NCBI RefSeq assembly: GCF_030464885.1
Contig: NZ_JALPRJ010000020.1
Span: forward strand, 62,001-126,000
Length of the DNA: 64,000 bases
Origin: Caballeronia sp. SEWSISQ10-4 2
GTDB lineage: Bacteria; Pseudomonadota; Gammaproteobacteria; Burkholderiales; Burkholderiaceae
Reading direction: 5' to 3'
Each line of letters begins with the position of its first letter. Position 1 is the first letter of the stretch. The notes beneath the pieces are model-generated. The model had not been told where the DNA came from. It saw only the letters and a program-made list of their open reading frames with translations, and searched no databases. A program made the translations under genes and the position numbers. Positions 43,107 to 52,290 of this stretch are shown here, one piece after another.

Positions 43107-43831
43107 AGCGCCAGCGTAGAACGAGAGGCAGCGAGCGGGTCTACCAGGCGCTAGATCAATCCGCCGGAATGGAACAGTCGTCCTATGACGCTACATCTGA
43201 AGGACAAGTTTGTCCTTGAAATCGGCGCGCCGTTTTACCTGACTCTGAGATTTTCTCAACGGCCGAAAACTGAAAATTGCTGAATGCGCTTGTATCACCA
43301 AGACCCGTGCCGATACTTTCACAATATCTGCACAAACCGCTCGCGTTTATGACGTGCTGGTTGGTATCCGCGCTGGACCGTAGCAAACAGGCAGATACTG
43401 ATCGGGCGCGGAGTGCGACTCTACAAGCGCGTCAGGTATTCGCGGGACCCGGTTGGCCATTAGATTCGGGAGCAGCGGCATACAGACGTCGTGTCGCCGT
43501 TAGGTGGTTGAACTTGCGGGCCAGTCAACCCGGTACTCTGTCGCGAGATAAAGCGGCACGGCGTGTGCTCAGTTCGAGGGCGGATCATCGAGATCTGCTT
43601 CGCCCGCTTACGCCGAGCCGGCATCACATGTCCACAGTGCAGTCTGCTCAGCGCCAGGTATGGACAGAGCGAACTTCTCCGCTATTCCGTCAACATGAAC
43701 TCACTTGACAATAGTCTTATATGCCTTTGCGCGACACCCCACGAGTGGAATGCCTTATGCCTGTTTGCCATCGAAGATGTTGGTCGGGCCGCTATCGTAC
43801 GTCCTCTCTCCTACCGTTTGTGTCCCGCGGG
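43107..43831. other. Intergenic region without a recognisable gene
   Basis: About 725 bases between the operon terminator and the DUF5990 gene. Several overlapping frames exist but none has a ribosome site, a family signature or protein-like composition. Base composition is lower in GC than the flanking operon, in keeping with accessory DNA. Confidence 0.4.
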
Positions 43832-44250
43832 CTATTCGGCCACTTTCCAAGACCCCAGCGGGCGCACGGTCGCACATGCGGGGCCACCGTCCTTGGCCCT
43901 ACCTGGGAGGAGAGCCTCCACGACGCTGCCAGCGAGCGCTTTCTCCAGCAGGTCGGCCGGGAGATGGTGGATATCAATCTTGGCTCGCCGATTCCACGGC
44001 GACGAGGAATCGCCGGCTTGTTCACCTATGGCAATGTAAACAAAGCGCCGCGTGGGCCCTCGCGGCGCACTAACTCGCCCAGAAACTGAGGGCCAGGCGC
44101 AACATCCACTCGCACATCGAACGAGAGCGGCTGGCCTCCGGCGACGACCATGCCCACCGGCTCACCCTTCTTGTTTTGCAGTGAATACGCCACCCCAGGC
44201 ACAGGCTCTCCAATCGTGAGCCGCAGTGTGATTTGTTGATCTGCTGCCAT
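43832..44250 (-). pseudogene. DUF5990 family protein, frameshifted
   Basis: The ATG at 44250 follows GAGGGACACG. The first part reads ITLRLTIGEPVPGVAYSLQN, GEPVGMVVAGGQPLSFDVRV, APGPQFLGELVRREGPRG and then a false ALFTLP-stop at 44026. In the next frame the family continues: FVYIAIGEQAGDSSSPWNRR, KIDIHHLPADLLEKAL, PACATVRPLGSWKVAE, stop at 43832. A single frame change near 44040-44060 restores the whole ~140-residue protein. The break lies in a perfect hairpin, GCGCCGCG (44045-44052) / CGCGGCGC (44061-44068), so either slippage in the cell or a sequencing error is possible. Function of DUF5990 is unknown. Confidence 0.8.
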
Positions 44251-44871
44251 CGTGTCCCTCGAGGTCGTGACGCCCGCCTGCGAGCTTAGCACGCCCATCC
44301 GATCGAAAGGCCGCTCAGGGTCGCGTAGTGCCGATCGACGGCAGACCGCTTACGGGCGCTCGGCAAGCACGTACGAACCTGTGCCGTGTAGATGCTTGTC
44401 TCGGCCGGAACGACAGGAATGTCGCGATAGCACGGATTCGCATTCGGTGACGGGTTCAAGGACAACATTGCTTCGGCACGAAGACACGGTGACATGTCCG
44501 CTCCCGGATCCAGATCGGGCATTCGCTGCGATATCGTGAACAGCGGTAACGGGTCGACTGCTGCCCGGCACGGACCAACAACGGCCGACCATGTCGGCCG
44601 TTCTACGTCGGACCGGGTGCGGCCAACTACGGTCGCTGGCACGAACTTCCGCTTGGACATGCGAACGGTGACTTCGGCCGGAAAACGGACCGTCGCAATT
44701 CCACGGCAGTTGCCGCGTCGTCGGCCAAAGCAAGCCGCCCGGGCGCGGAAAGTACGTGGCGGCCAGTGACCGCACCGTACACGGTACGTCAGGGCGAAAA
44801 ACGCTGCGAGACCACGCGCTATATTGGTCCCGCAGTTTCAACAATTTTTGTGAACCACTAGAGATCGGCAG
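44251..44871. other. Intergenic region with one strong hairpin
   Basis: 620 bases with no credible gene. It holds a perfect 10-bp inverted repeat, AACGGCCGAC (44580-44589), loop CAT, GTCGGCCGTT (44593-44602), followed by TTCTACG, too poor in T for a classical terminator. Reading frames across it are rich in Arg, Ser and Pro and look random. Confidence 0.45.
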
Positions 44872-45906
44872 TCATCTTCCTCGTGTCCAAAGGATAGCGT
44901 GCAACGTGGAGTTACCCGCGATCTGGCCGCTCTCGGTGATCCCGACAGCTTCGCTGAAGTTGTCACCGGGGAGCGTGCCCAGGTCGGTCATCACCCCGTT
45001 TTCAAACAGAAAGGCGTGCGGGGTGTACGGGTTGGTTCCGGTATCCGACTCGCCGACCACCTGGCCGCGATTGTTGATCCCAAAAGCGTTACTGTAGTTG
45101 CGACCGGGGAGCGTGCCCAGGTCAGTCATCACCCCGTTTTCAAACAGAAAGGCGTGCACGTACCCGCTTGCGGTAGACGACACGCCGACCACCTGGCCGC
45201 GATTGTTGATCGCCTGAGCATGGCTGAAGGCGCCACCGGAAAGCGTGCCCAGGTCGGTCATCACCCCGTTTTCAAACAGAAAGGAGTGCGCGTACCCGCT
45301 TGCGGTGGTCGAGTAACCAACGACCTGGCCGCGATTGTTGATCCCAAAAGCTTCGCTCTCGTCGCCACCGGGGAGCGTGCCCAGGTCGGTCACCACCCCG
45401 TTTTCAAACAGAGAAGCGTGCACGTACCCGCGTAGGTTGGACGAGTAACCGACCACCTGGCCGCGCTCGTTAATCCCGGCAGCTACGCTGAAGTTGCCAC
45501 CGGAAAGCGTGCCCAGGTCGGTCATCACCCCGTGTTCGTACAGAAAGGCGTGCGTGTTTCCGCGTGCGGTGGTCGAGTAACCAACCACCTGGCCGCGATT
45601 GTTGACCGCGGGAGCTCCGCTGTAGTTGCCACCGGGGAGCGTGCCCAGGTCGGTCACCACCCCGTTTTCAAACAGGGTAGCGTGCGTGTTCCCGCTCGCA
45701 GTGAGTGAGTAACCGACCACCTGGCCGCGCTCGTTGATCCCGAGAGCGTTGCTGTAGTTAAAGCTACCGGGGAGCGCGCCGAGATCCCTGATGATGAAAC
45801 TTTGCCCTGCGGCAGGCTGGAATGCGGCGACCGCGAGCAGGGTGAAAGCAATCAGGGCGCGGCGGACATAGTGCACACTGCTGATTAGCTTGAGTGCGGA
45901 TTGCAT
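44872..45906 (-). CDS. Exported HAF-repeat protein
   Basis: 344 residues from the ATG preceded by AAAGGGGATCACT; the 118 codons upstream in the same frame lack a ribosome site and look random. A signal peptide (about 1-35, ending PAAGQ) is followed by a degenerate first unit and then about seven near-perfect repeats of ~40 residues with the pattern INNRGQVVGYSTTASG, HAFLFENGVMTDLGTLPGG. These HAF repeats are expected to form a beta-propeller-like or solenoid exported protein. Function in bacteria is not established. It stands alone on the minus strand; low-GC accessory DNA surrounds it. Confidence 0.85.
   Translation of the reverse strand: MQSALKLISSVHYVRRALIAFTLLAVAAFQPAAGQSFIIRDLGALPGSFNYSNALGINERGQVVGYSLTASGNTHATLFENGVVTDLGTLPGGNYSGAPAVNNRGQVVGYSTTARGNTHAFLYEHGVMTDLGTLSGGNFSVAAGINERGQVVGYSSNLRGYVHASLFENGVVTDLGTLPGGDESEAFGINNRGQVVGYSTTASGYAHSFLFENGVMTDLGTLSGGAFSHAQAINNRGQVVGVSSTASGYVHAFLFENGVMTDLGTLPGRNYSNAFGINNRGQVVGESDTGTNPYTPHAFLFENGVMTDLGTLPGDNFSEAVGITESGQIAGNSTLHAILWTRGR
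44960..45790. repeat. Tandem ~120-130 bp repeats encoding HAF units
   Basis: The blocks containing GTGCCCAGGTCGGTCATCAC and CACCTGGCCGCG(A)TTGTTGAT recur about every 120-130 bases (for example near 44976, 45115, 45247, 45378, 45509 and 45640). The copies are close enough to recombine and change the number of protein repeats. Confidence 0.85.
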
Positions 45907-47634
45907 AGTGATCCCCTTTCCTGGGACATAACCCGGTTCGCGATCGGCCGCCTGGCCGTAAGCGCGTCGAATACATTTTGACAAAGACGCGGCCAATAAG
46001 AGGGAGGCAATCCTCACGGTCCCACCTACGACCTTGGGCAAGCAACGGCGAGAAGCCAGGAGTGGGCGTGCAATCATGTTGACGGCTCCTTTTAGCTGAA
46101 AGACTATTGGGTGTCGGTGAAGCCGAGGGGCGGCAAGCGTTTGTTTAGTTCCAAGTGCATTCTGCGGATTTACAGTGCCATTTCGGACTCCCTGAGAATC
46201 GTGGACAGGGAACATTACGGCATGCATTGCTGGATGACCACGCAAAGCGATCTTAACCATCCAGCAGCATGGCCTATTGCCGTTTCAACCAAAGCGGGCT
46301 CTCACAAGCAAAGAGAGACCAAGGGCAGGCAGGTGTCAGATGCCTGCTAAAGCTAGCTGAACTTCCGACAACTCACTACCGGACAGTCAGGGGCATATGC
46401 ACCAACATCGACATGTACGTCGGCAGGACTTCGATTTATGCGCGGCACAACCGGGTACACCTCGCGTCTCGATCTAGGCGGAGGTCGATAGAAAGTCGAG
46501 TTTTTCTGTAAATAATAAAATCCGGTATATATGCCGTTTTCACATCTGTATCGGGATACATTGCGTTGGCTTGCATCAGAAAGCGGACATGGCTAGTTCG
46601 GACTGCTGGTCGGCACAGCCCGGACATTAGAGCCGATCCACCGTGGATCACCGTGGTCAATGCCGAGATCGCCCATTATCCGCTTCCCGTGTTGGAAACT
46701 AGAAAATGTGTACAGATAGAAGCTATTGATCAGTCTAGTCTATGGAGTGCTTTTTTCAACTTATTAAATAGTGAGGCAGATTAATGACAATGCAAAATTG
46801 CGATGACTTAACTTTGCTCGATAGTGGGTTAAACGATAGCTCGGGTTTGAGCGCTGGACTCGCCGGACCTCTTACGCCGAATGCGCGAAGGACAGCAGCA
46901 CGTGGCGCTATGTAGCGAATCCCGCACGGCGCCGACGGAGACAAAAACACCCGATCAGGTTGCCGGCATGAGTTTCTTCGAGTTCGTGCGGCAGCTGGAG
47001 TACAAGGCCGGGATGCACGGTGGTCGTCAATGTGGCGGATCGCTTCTTCTCTAGCAGCAAGACGTGCTCGAATTATGTCGCCGCACGATTCGCCGCTTCG
47101 TCCATATACATCGTTTGTGTTCTGAGTCCGTATGGTAAGGATCGAAGACCGAACCGTTGTTGCCGAGAGCATTGCTCTTTCTGTGCGTTGGCTTTGCCTG
47201 ACTCCTCTTCTGTCGTCTCACCATAACCACAGGTGAACCGCGTCATGGATGATCCTCAGCGGCGCAGCTCAAGTGCTCCCGAAGTCGCTTCGACTCACGC
47301 GCACAGTGGTGATCGCGTTTGTCCGCCAGAGCCCCGGAACTGCCCGTTCGGCAGGGGAGATAACGAACGGCTGTTGAGGGTCGATAGCGCCTATTCGATT
47401 CACTCGGAAGCGGTCATTGCGGAACGGCCATTAGCGCGACGCCATGAATGGCTGGTATGGCCGATGCAGGGACTGTCGCGATTCGACCGCATACGGGGAG
47501 CTATCCGATGTTTTCGGACCAATCCCCGTATGAGTCGAACGTCAACACCCTGGGAATTGACGAATCGCAGTGCATGCACTAGCGATCAAATATCCAGTTG
47601 CCGCCCAACCTGGCGATCCAGACGAAGCTCCGGA
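45907..47634. other. 1.7-kb accessory region without an intact gene
   Basis: Lower-GC DNA between the HAF gene and the lipoprotein pair. The only recognisable item is a TnpB fragment at about 46965-47090. Frames at 46111, 46269, 46566 and 47233 have no ribosome site or family. At 47328-47346 a GAACTGCCCGTTCGGCAGG hairpin is seen. Confidence 0.45.
46965..47085 (+). mobile_element. IS200/IS605 TnpB (OrfB) remnant
   Basis: From 46968 the frame reads MSFFEFVRQLEYKAGMHGG; one frame over, from 47020, it continues VVVNVADRFFSSSKTCSN. Together these are the TnpB segment xxFxEFRRQLEYKAxxxGGxVVVxDRxFxSSKTCSxCG. The RuvC glutamate and aspartate regions flanking it and the zinc cysteines are not intact. 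About 40 codons survive with one frameshift. Confidence 0.7.
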
Positions 47635-48204
47635 CTACGTGGCTTTGACGAAATCCGGATCTCCGAAGAGCTTGCGAAGTAGATCCTGGAAGATGGCCGT
47701 GGTGTGGTTAAGTCCGTTCGACGCGGCGAGTACACCAAGAAACTCCGAATCCCAATGGGTGTTCACACGCAGCAGTTTGTCATACCGGACGGTCTGGTCC
47801 CGTCTGACGACAAAGTGTGCCACCAGTTCCGCCTTACCGTCTGTCACCTGGACTTCAAGCAGCGTTGCTTCCAACGTTGCAGTTGCGCTAGCGTCGTAAT
47901 TCCCCGACGTCGACAGCTCGGTACGTATCGCTTCGTTCAGGTATGAGGACCACGAACCATCTCCGGGCGCAGAGAATCGAATAGCTCGCACCGATGTCTG
48001 AACGTTGGCGGGATCGGCTCCCGTCGTCACCCGGTAGCGTGCCGCAGGAGGAAGGCGCGCTAGCGTCATCTGATTGGCCACGCTGGCTTGGTAGAACAGC
48101 ACTTGCTGGGTGACGCACCCGCTTATGGTCAGCGCGCCAGCTAGGATCACCGATCCGGCAAGCGATCTGGCAAAGCGGCGACGGGCTCCGAGGTAGCGTA
48201 TCAC
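47635..48204 (-). CDS. Lipoprotein of unknown function
   Basis: 189 residues. The N-terminus has Arg-rich start, hydrophobic core SLAGSVILAGALTISGC and a lipobox Cys at residue 30, so the mature form is lipid-anchored. The remainder is mixed alpha/beta with a central strand set (ATLEATLLEVQVTDGKAELV, AHFVVRRDQTVRYDKLLRVN), similar in style to ABC-transport auxiliary or GNA1162/LptE-like periplasmic domains, but I cannot name the family. ATG overlaps the stop of the preceding lipoprotein by four bases, so the pair is co-translated. Confidence 0.75.
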   Translation of the reverse strand: MIRYLGARRRFARSLAGSVILAGALTISGCVTQQVLFYQASVANQMTLARLPPAARYRVTTGADPANVQTSVRAIRFSAPGDGSWSSYLNEAIRTELSTSGNYDASATATLEATLLEVQVTDGKAELVAHFVVRRDQTVRYDKLLRVNTHWDSEFLGVLAASNGLNHTTAIFQDLLRKLFGDPDFVKAT

Positions 48205-48806
48205 TGGGCCAGGTCCGACGACTGATCGATTTCTTCGAGACTTTTAGCCACGATCTGTCGGATCATTGTGTCGGAGGCTTGTTGAATAGGCATCGATTGA
48301 AGTCCCGCGGGGCCAGATGCGTTGCCGATCGTCGTGTAGATAGCGTGCTTGACCACCTTGGTCACTGCATCATGTCCAGGTTCGACGTAGTTGACGGTGC
48401 AGATATACCCATCGGTGACCATCGTGCCCACGAGGCCGAACGTCAGTCCGACGCCGAATCCCTTGGCTGCCACGTTGTCTGTCAACGCGATGTTGTTGAT
48501 TGAAATGGACAACTTGCGGCCAGACGATACAGGGTCGTACGACACCTGACTAAACAGGCCGGATTGCGATACCTGCTCGTACACGCGTGGTTTAACGGCC
48601 TCAGTAGCCCGTGCATTTGCTACGCCCTTGCTTTGGAATTCGACCAGCAACTGGATTGGCTGTGGGCTTGCGGACTTTTTCAGATCCGCGTAGTGCGGCT
48701 CGCCGAGCGACTGGTCCACATAGGAATGTGGCGTCATGCAGGCGGAGAGCGATAGGACAAGACCGATTACACCAGCGAGCGCGATTGCACGTTTCGTATT
48801 GAACAT
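48201..48806 (-). CDS. Lipoprotein of unknown function, partner of the next lipoprotein
   Basis: 201 residues; GAGAGATATTT precedes the ATG. A signal peptide with lipobox LSLSAC (Cys23) is followed by a periplasmic domain: QPIQLLVEFQSKGVANARAT, YEQVSQSGLFSQVSYDPVSS, LSISINNIALTDNVAAKGFG and a glycine-rich GVGLTFGLVGTMVTDGYICT segment that could insert in a membrane. No family recognised. First gene of a two-gene unit with 47635-48204. Confidence 0.75.
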   Translation of the reverse strand: MFNTKRAIALAGVIGLVLSLSACMTPHSYVDQSLGEPHYADLKKSASPQPIQLLVEFQSKGVANARATEAVKPRVYEQVSQSGLFSQVSYDPVSSGRKLSISINNIALTDNVAAKGFGVGLTFGLVGTMVTDGYICTVNYVEPGHDAVTKVVKHAIYTTIGNASGPAGLQSMPIQQASDTMIRQIVAKSLEEIDQSSDLAQ

Positions 48807-49413
48807 AAATATCTCTCGTTTCTACTTTTTCGGATTATCTGGAAGAGAAGCTAGCCCCGGTAGCCGCCGCTCGACGGATCGGACTGCATCAGATGCATCG
48901 ACCGACGAAAAAGCGCCTCTTGTTTTACGGCCGACAATTGCGATTCTTTAGGTTTCGCGGCCGGCGATTTTTTTTTAAAAGCGCTGGGCAGCTAAGTGCT
49001 CGATACCCTGCCATATATCGATCTGCCGGACGTGAACGCCCACCACGGCAGTCGCATTCGCATCAGCGTTAGGGCAATCGAAAACACAGAGTTCTCTTCG
49101 CCTGTCGCGCGAATCCACGTGGACCTCGGTGGCGCTCTCATTACCTGCGGGCGCAAGATGAAACAAGAGGGCGTAAATGCCTTACTCGTTCCGGTGAGAG
49201 ATGGTCACGAAGAAGAATATTCAGTGTTCAGATTTTTCTCGCATTCGAACGGCTTTGCATTCATGCGCATTTTCGTCACCCACATCAATCCACATGCAGG
49301 TGACGTTGATATCGATTTTTTGCAGCCGCGAGGGGCATGGTCGTGATCGCGTTTACCTAGGTCGATCCTACGTCCGGCCAGTTTAACTAATTCGCGTCTC
49401 AAATCTGGCGAAT
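48807..49413. other. Intergenic region with one doubtful ORF
   Basis: 600 bases. A GTG-started plus-strand frame at 48996-49346 (116 codons: LDTLPYIDLPDVNAHHGSRI, EEEYSVFRFFSHSNGFAFMR) has plausible composition but no ribosome site or family. An eight-base T-run (near 48968) precedes it. I would not count it as a gene without homologues. Confidence 0.3.
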
Positions 49414-50130
49414 CTAACGAATTCGGTTCGGACGTATCGAAATCGAGAAACGCGTCTCCACGAGTTCGACTCCTGTCACAGCAACGTCTGGTTTTCGCCC
49501 AAGGAACACATCAAGCATGTCAGTGTCGGAAAGGTCCCGAAACTCGACGGACAGCGCCCAGGGCCTTTCCTCGTACCCCAACTTTTCACGTTGTTGTCGC
49601 TTCGCCTCCACATAAGCGTGCATATCGGAGCCGACATACCGGACAATCGCGTCGCGTAGCGCTTCGCCCGTGAGCGCAATCCTTTCAACTTTTTTGGGCG
49701 TGAACCCGATCTTTATCTTGTTCAGGGGAAGGCTGTCTTTGTCAGCTTGAGCAGTTCGAACTCGCTTCAAGATCGAGGACATCCGGTCTTCCGACACATG
49801 GAGCAAGAACACATCTGTGAAATCGTTCGTCTTCAGGTCGACCTTTAACACGCAAATGAACGACGGTAAGGCATCCAGCGCAAGTCTCTGAGCCATGTTG
49901 AGCTTGAGCACTGCCGATCTCGTTGTGTGCTCGATGGTCTTTACCTGGACAAAACACGACAGCGGCGTTCGGCGACGATCGACGCGTTCGGATTCGTCGT
50001 CGGGAAAATTGATGATGAAGTCCCACCCAGCGAGATCAACTTGCGATGAGTTAAACGTCAGCCCCACCTCTGCGCACAACTCGCCGAACCGTTGCTGCCC
50101 CTTGTAGCCGAGCTTTTGTTGTTTGTTCAT
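49414..50130 (-). CDS. Predicted PD-(D/E)XK-fold protein (DUF4365-like), possible defence nuclease
   Basis: 238 residues from the ATG of MNKQQKLGYKGQQRFGELCA; the 39 codons upstream in frame look spurious. The first 90 residues have the order of a PD-(D/E)XK nuclease core: helix with Glu (GQQRFGELCAEVGL), then VDLAGWDFIINFP (candidate acidic residue), then CFVQVKTIE (QxK motif). The rest is alpha/beta with FICVLKVDLKTNDFTDVFLL, which is common in DUF4365 proteins. It is separated by 61 bases from a small gene on the same strand. Such proteins occur in defence islands; the role is inferred, the fold is moderately supported. Confidence 0.6.
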   Translation of the reverse strand: MNKQQKLGYKGQQRFGELCAEVGLTFNSSQVDLAGWDFIINFPDDESERVDRRRTPLSCFVQVKTIEHTTRSAVLKLNMAQRLALDALPSFICVLKVDLKTNDFTDVFLLHVSEDRMSSILKRVRTAQADKDSLPLNKIKIGFTPKKVERIALTGEALRDAIVRYVGSDMHAYVEAKRQQREKLGYEERPWALSVEFRDLSDTDMLDVFLGRKPDVAVTGVELVETRFSISIRPNRIR

Positions 50131-50191
50131 CTCGTTTTGGATAGGAAATCCTCGACCTGCCGCTCTGGGTCTATTCGAAAATATCGAGGCC

Positions 50192-50464
50192 TTACTTAGC
50201 GAGCGCTTCAGTGATCTTCTCGCGCTCAATCGACTTACGCTCCACAAACTCCTTCAGGAGTTTCCAGAACTGCTTGCTTCTCAGGACGTGCTGGCCTTTC
50301 GCAGCGGCGAGCACGAGCGCCTCTAGATGTCTCGATGGTGTATTGGAGTCCATAAGCGAGTAGCGCATATGGTTCGCGAATTCATCGGCCTTATTTTCGG
50401 ACGATGAAAATCGATAGAGGTACAACATTCGATCGATGGCCGCCGTTGGAGCGGTGAACCACAT
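50192..50464 (-). CDS. Small hypothetical protein upstream of the nuclease-like gene
   Basis: 90 residues, largely helical: AAIDRMLYLYRFSSSENKAD, FANHMRYSLMDSNTPSRHLE, WKLLKEFVERKSIEREKITE. No clear ribosome site is found for the first ATG (50464) or for the second (50428), so the start is uncertain and it may be the tail of a longer lost gene. It is in the same direction as the nuclease-like gene, 61 bases before it. No family recognised. Confidence 0.45.
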   Translation of the reverse strand: MWFTAPTAAIDRMLYLYRFSSSENKADEFANHMRYSLMDSNTPSRHLEALVLAAAKGQHVLRSKQFWKLLKEFVERKSIEREKITEALAK

Positions 50465-50533
50465 CGTTGTCGCAATAGGCGGGGAGGGCCCGTTCGAATT
50501 GGCTGAGCCTATGTTTCAGCGCTGTTCAACGAT

Positions 50534-50876
50534 ATGGTGATCGCCCGTTCACGACAACTCGGTATACCCTGCAGGCAGATTCCTCAAGATGAAAGCGCGG
50601 AGCGTCTGGTATTTGCGCTCGTCAACGAAGGCGCGAAAATATTGGAGAGGGGGCGCGAGCAAAGCGTCGGACATCGACATCGTCTATCTGACCGGCTACG
50701 GCTTTCCTCCGTGGCGTGGAGGACCGATGCGCCACACCGACGTCATCAGCATCTTCAATATACTGCAGTCGACCAGGCGCTTCGCCGAAGGTCCAAATGG
50801 CGACGCATGCCGACCAGCGGCGCTGCTCGTTGAACTGGCCGGGAACGGCCAACGCCCTAGTTACGTCGCGCGTTGA
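50534..50876 (+). pseudogene. C-terminal remnant of a FadB-type 3-hydroxyacyl-CoA dehydrogenase
   Basis: One frame reads ESAERLVFALVNEGAKILER; after a frame change in the GGGGG run near 50650 the next frame continues ASKASDIDIVYLTGYGFPPW, RGGPMRHTDVISIFNILQST, RRFAEGPNGDACRPAALLVE. That is the final domain of multifunctional enoyl-CoA hydratase/3-hydroxyacyl-CoA dehydrogenases (VNEGAxILEEGIAxRASDIDxVYxxGYGFPxxRGGPM). The hydratase and NAD-binding parts are absent. Confidence 0.8.
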
Positions 50877-50928
50877 AGACGCCGCCGGAGGCGGGGCATC
50901 GCGACGCTGCAAAGCTGTTCGTACGCTG

Positions 50929-52290
50929 TCAACGCGGATGGTCCGCTCGAGCAACGCTTTCATGGCGCCCGCCCTTTGCTGAACGCACCGAGACTAGCAG
51001 GATGATCCCGGCCAGCAGGTACTGCCCGACCACCACGTACATGCTGTAGACCATGCTACCGGTGTGCTGTGTGATCAGCCCGTTGATCGACGGACTCACC
51101 GCTGGGCCAAGGTTGCCGAGGCTGCTAACCAGTGCGATGCCTGCGGCGGCAGCATCTGCCGGCAGACACTCGCTTACCAGCGTGAAGAAAACTGGGGTCG
51201 CAGCAGCGATGCCGATCACGGCGAATGACAGCGCCATCAGCCCGCCCGCCAAGTTGCCCTGAAGCAGCGTGGTGCTCCACAGGCCGAGTGCCGCGAGGGC
51301 AACACAGGCCGCGAAATGCCAGCGGCGCTCACGCAGCCGGTCAGAACTGCGCCCAATCAGGATCATGCCAATCACGCCGCATCCGTTCGGGACCACCGTC
51401 AGGGTACCGACCACCAGCACGTCCTTGACCCCCCAACTCTGGATCAAGGTCGGAGCCCAGAACACTATCGTATAGGTCGCCCCGAGCAGCAGAAAACACA
51501 CCAGCGACAGCAGCCAGACCTTGGGGTTGCGCAGGATCTCCCTCAACTTCGCGTGGATCTCGCTCTGAGCATCATTTTTGTCGTGTTCGAGATTGCAATA
51601 CACGAGGTCTCTCTCGGCAGGCGAAAGCCATTTCGCGTCCGCCGGCTTGTCCTCCAGAAACAGGAAGATAAGGATACCGAGTACTAGCGCGGGAAGTCCC
51701 TGAAGCAGAAACAGCCACTGCCAGCCGTGCGCGCCATTGACACCATGCAGGTACTTCAGGATCGCCCCGTTCAGCGGCCCCGCGATGACGCCGACAATAG
51801 TTGTCGCCGACATGAAGATTGCGATCACCTGGCCGCGACGCACCGCCGGATACCACCATGTGAAGTACAGAATGATGCCGGGGAAGAAGCCTGCCTCGAA
51901 GACGCCAAGCAGGAAGCGGGCGACATAGAACTCTGTCGGCGTTGCGACGAACATTGTCGCCGCGGCGACGATACCCCAGCACACCATGATTCGCAGCAAC
52001 GTCTTGCGCGCACCGATTCTCGCTAGTAGCAGGTTGCTTGGAACTTCGAAAAGAAAGTAGCCGAGAAAGAAGATACCGGCCCCGAGGCCGTAGACCGCGT
52101 TGTTCCACGGCAGCGTCTGTTTCATCTGTAACTGCGCGTAGCCAATGTTGACGCGATCAAGGTAAGCGATCATGTATGAGACCATCAGTATCGGCAGGAT
52201 CCGCCAACTGATCTTTAGAAACACTGCATCGGTCGCCTTGGCCAGTGAGGATTGCGATGGCGGAACGCTAGTAATCGCGCTGGATTTCAT
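50929..52290 (-). CDS. MFS transporter, anion:cation symporter (ACS) type
   Basis: 453 residues; AAAGGAG eight bases before the ATG. Twelve helices are visible. ACS hallmarks: SYMIAYLDRVNIGYAQLQM in helix 1, LGYFLFEVPSNLLLARIGAR between helices 2 and 3, FLLGVFEAGFFPGIILYFTW in helix 4, and GRSSDRLRERRWHF in the central loop repeat. Members import organic acids such as hydroxybenzoates, tartrate or 4-hydroxyphenylacetate by proton symport. It is 320 bases downstream of the porin and near an acyl-CoA degradation operon, so uptake of that pathway's acid is a reasonable guess. Confidence 0.92.
   Translation of the reverse strand: MKSSAITSVPPSQSSLAKATDAVFLKISWRILPILMVSYMIAYLDRVNIGYAQLQMKQTLPWNNAVYGLGAGIFFLGYFLFEVPSNLLLARIGARKTLLRIMVCWGIVAAATMFVATPTEFYVARFLLGVFEAGFFPGIILYFTWWYPAVRRGQVIAIFMSATTIVGVIAGPLNGAILKYLHGVNGAHGWQWLFLLQGLPALVLGILIFLFLEDKPADAKWLSPAERDLVYCNLEHDKNDAQSEIHAKLREILRNPKVWLLSLVCFLLLGATYTIVFWAPTLIQSWGVKDVLVVGTLTVVPNGCGVIGMILIGRSSDRLRERRWHFAACVALAALGLWSTTLLQGNLAGGLMALSFAVIGIAAATPVFFTLVSECLPADAAAAGIALVSSLGNLGPAVSPSINGLITQHTGSMVYSMYVVVGQYLLAGIILLVSVRSAKGGRHESVARADHPR

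Noticed and set aside
43277-43708. 143-codon plus-strand frame after the betaine operon
   Set aside because: No ribosome site, no protein-like pattern and overlapping frames of equal quality.
44960-45790. Regular 120-130 bp repeats as a CRISPR or satellite
   Set aside because: They are in frame and encode HAF protein units.
47233-47682. 149-codon plus-strand frame
   Set aside because: Ser/Arg-rich, overlaps the lipoprotein gene end and shows no family.
48975-49166. 63-codon minus-strand frame
   Set aside because: Short, no ribosome site; the competing plus-strand frame is no better supported.
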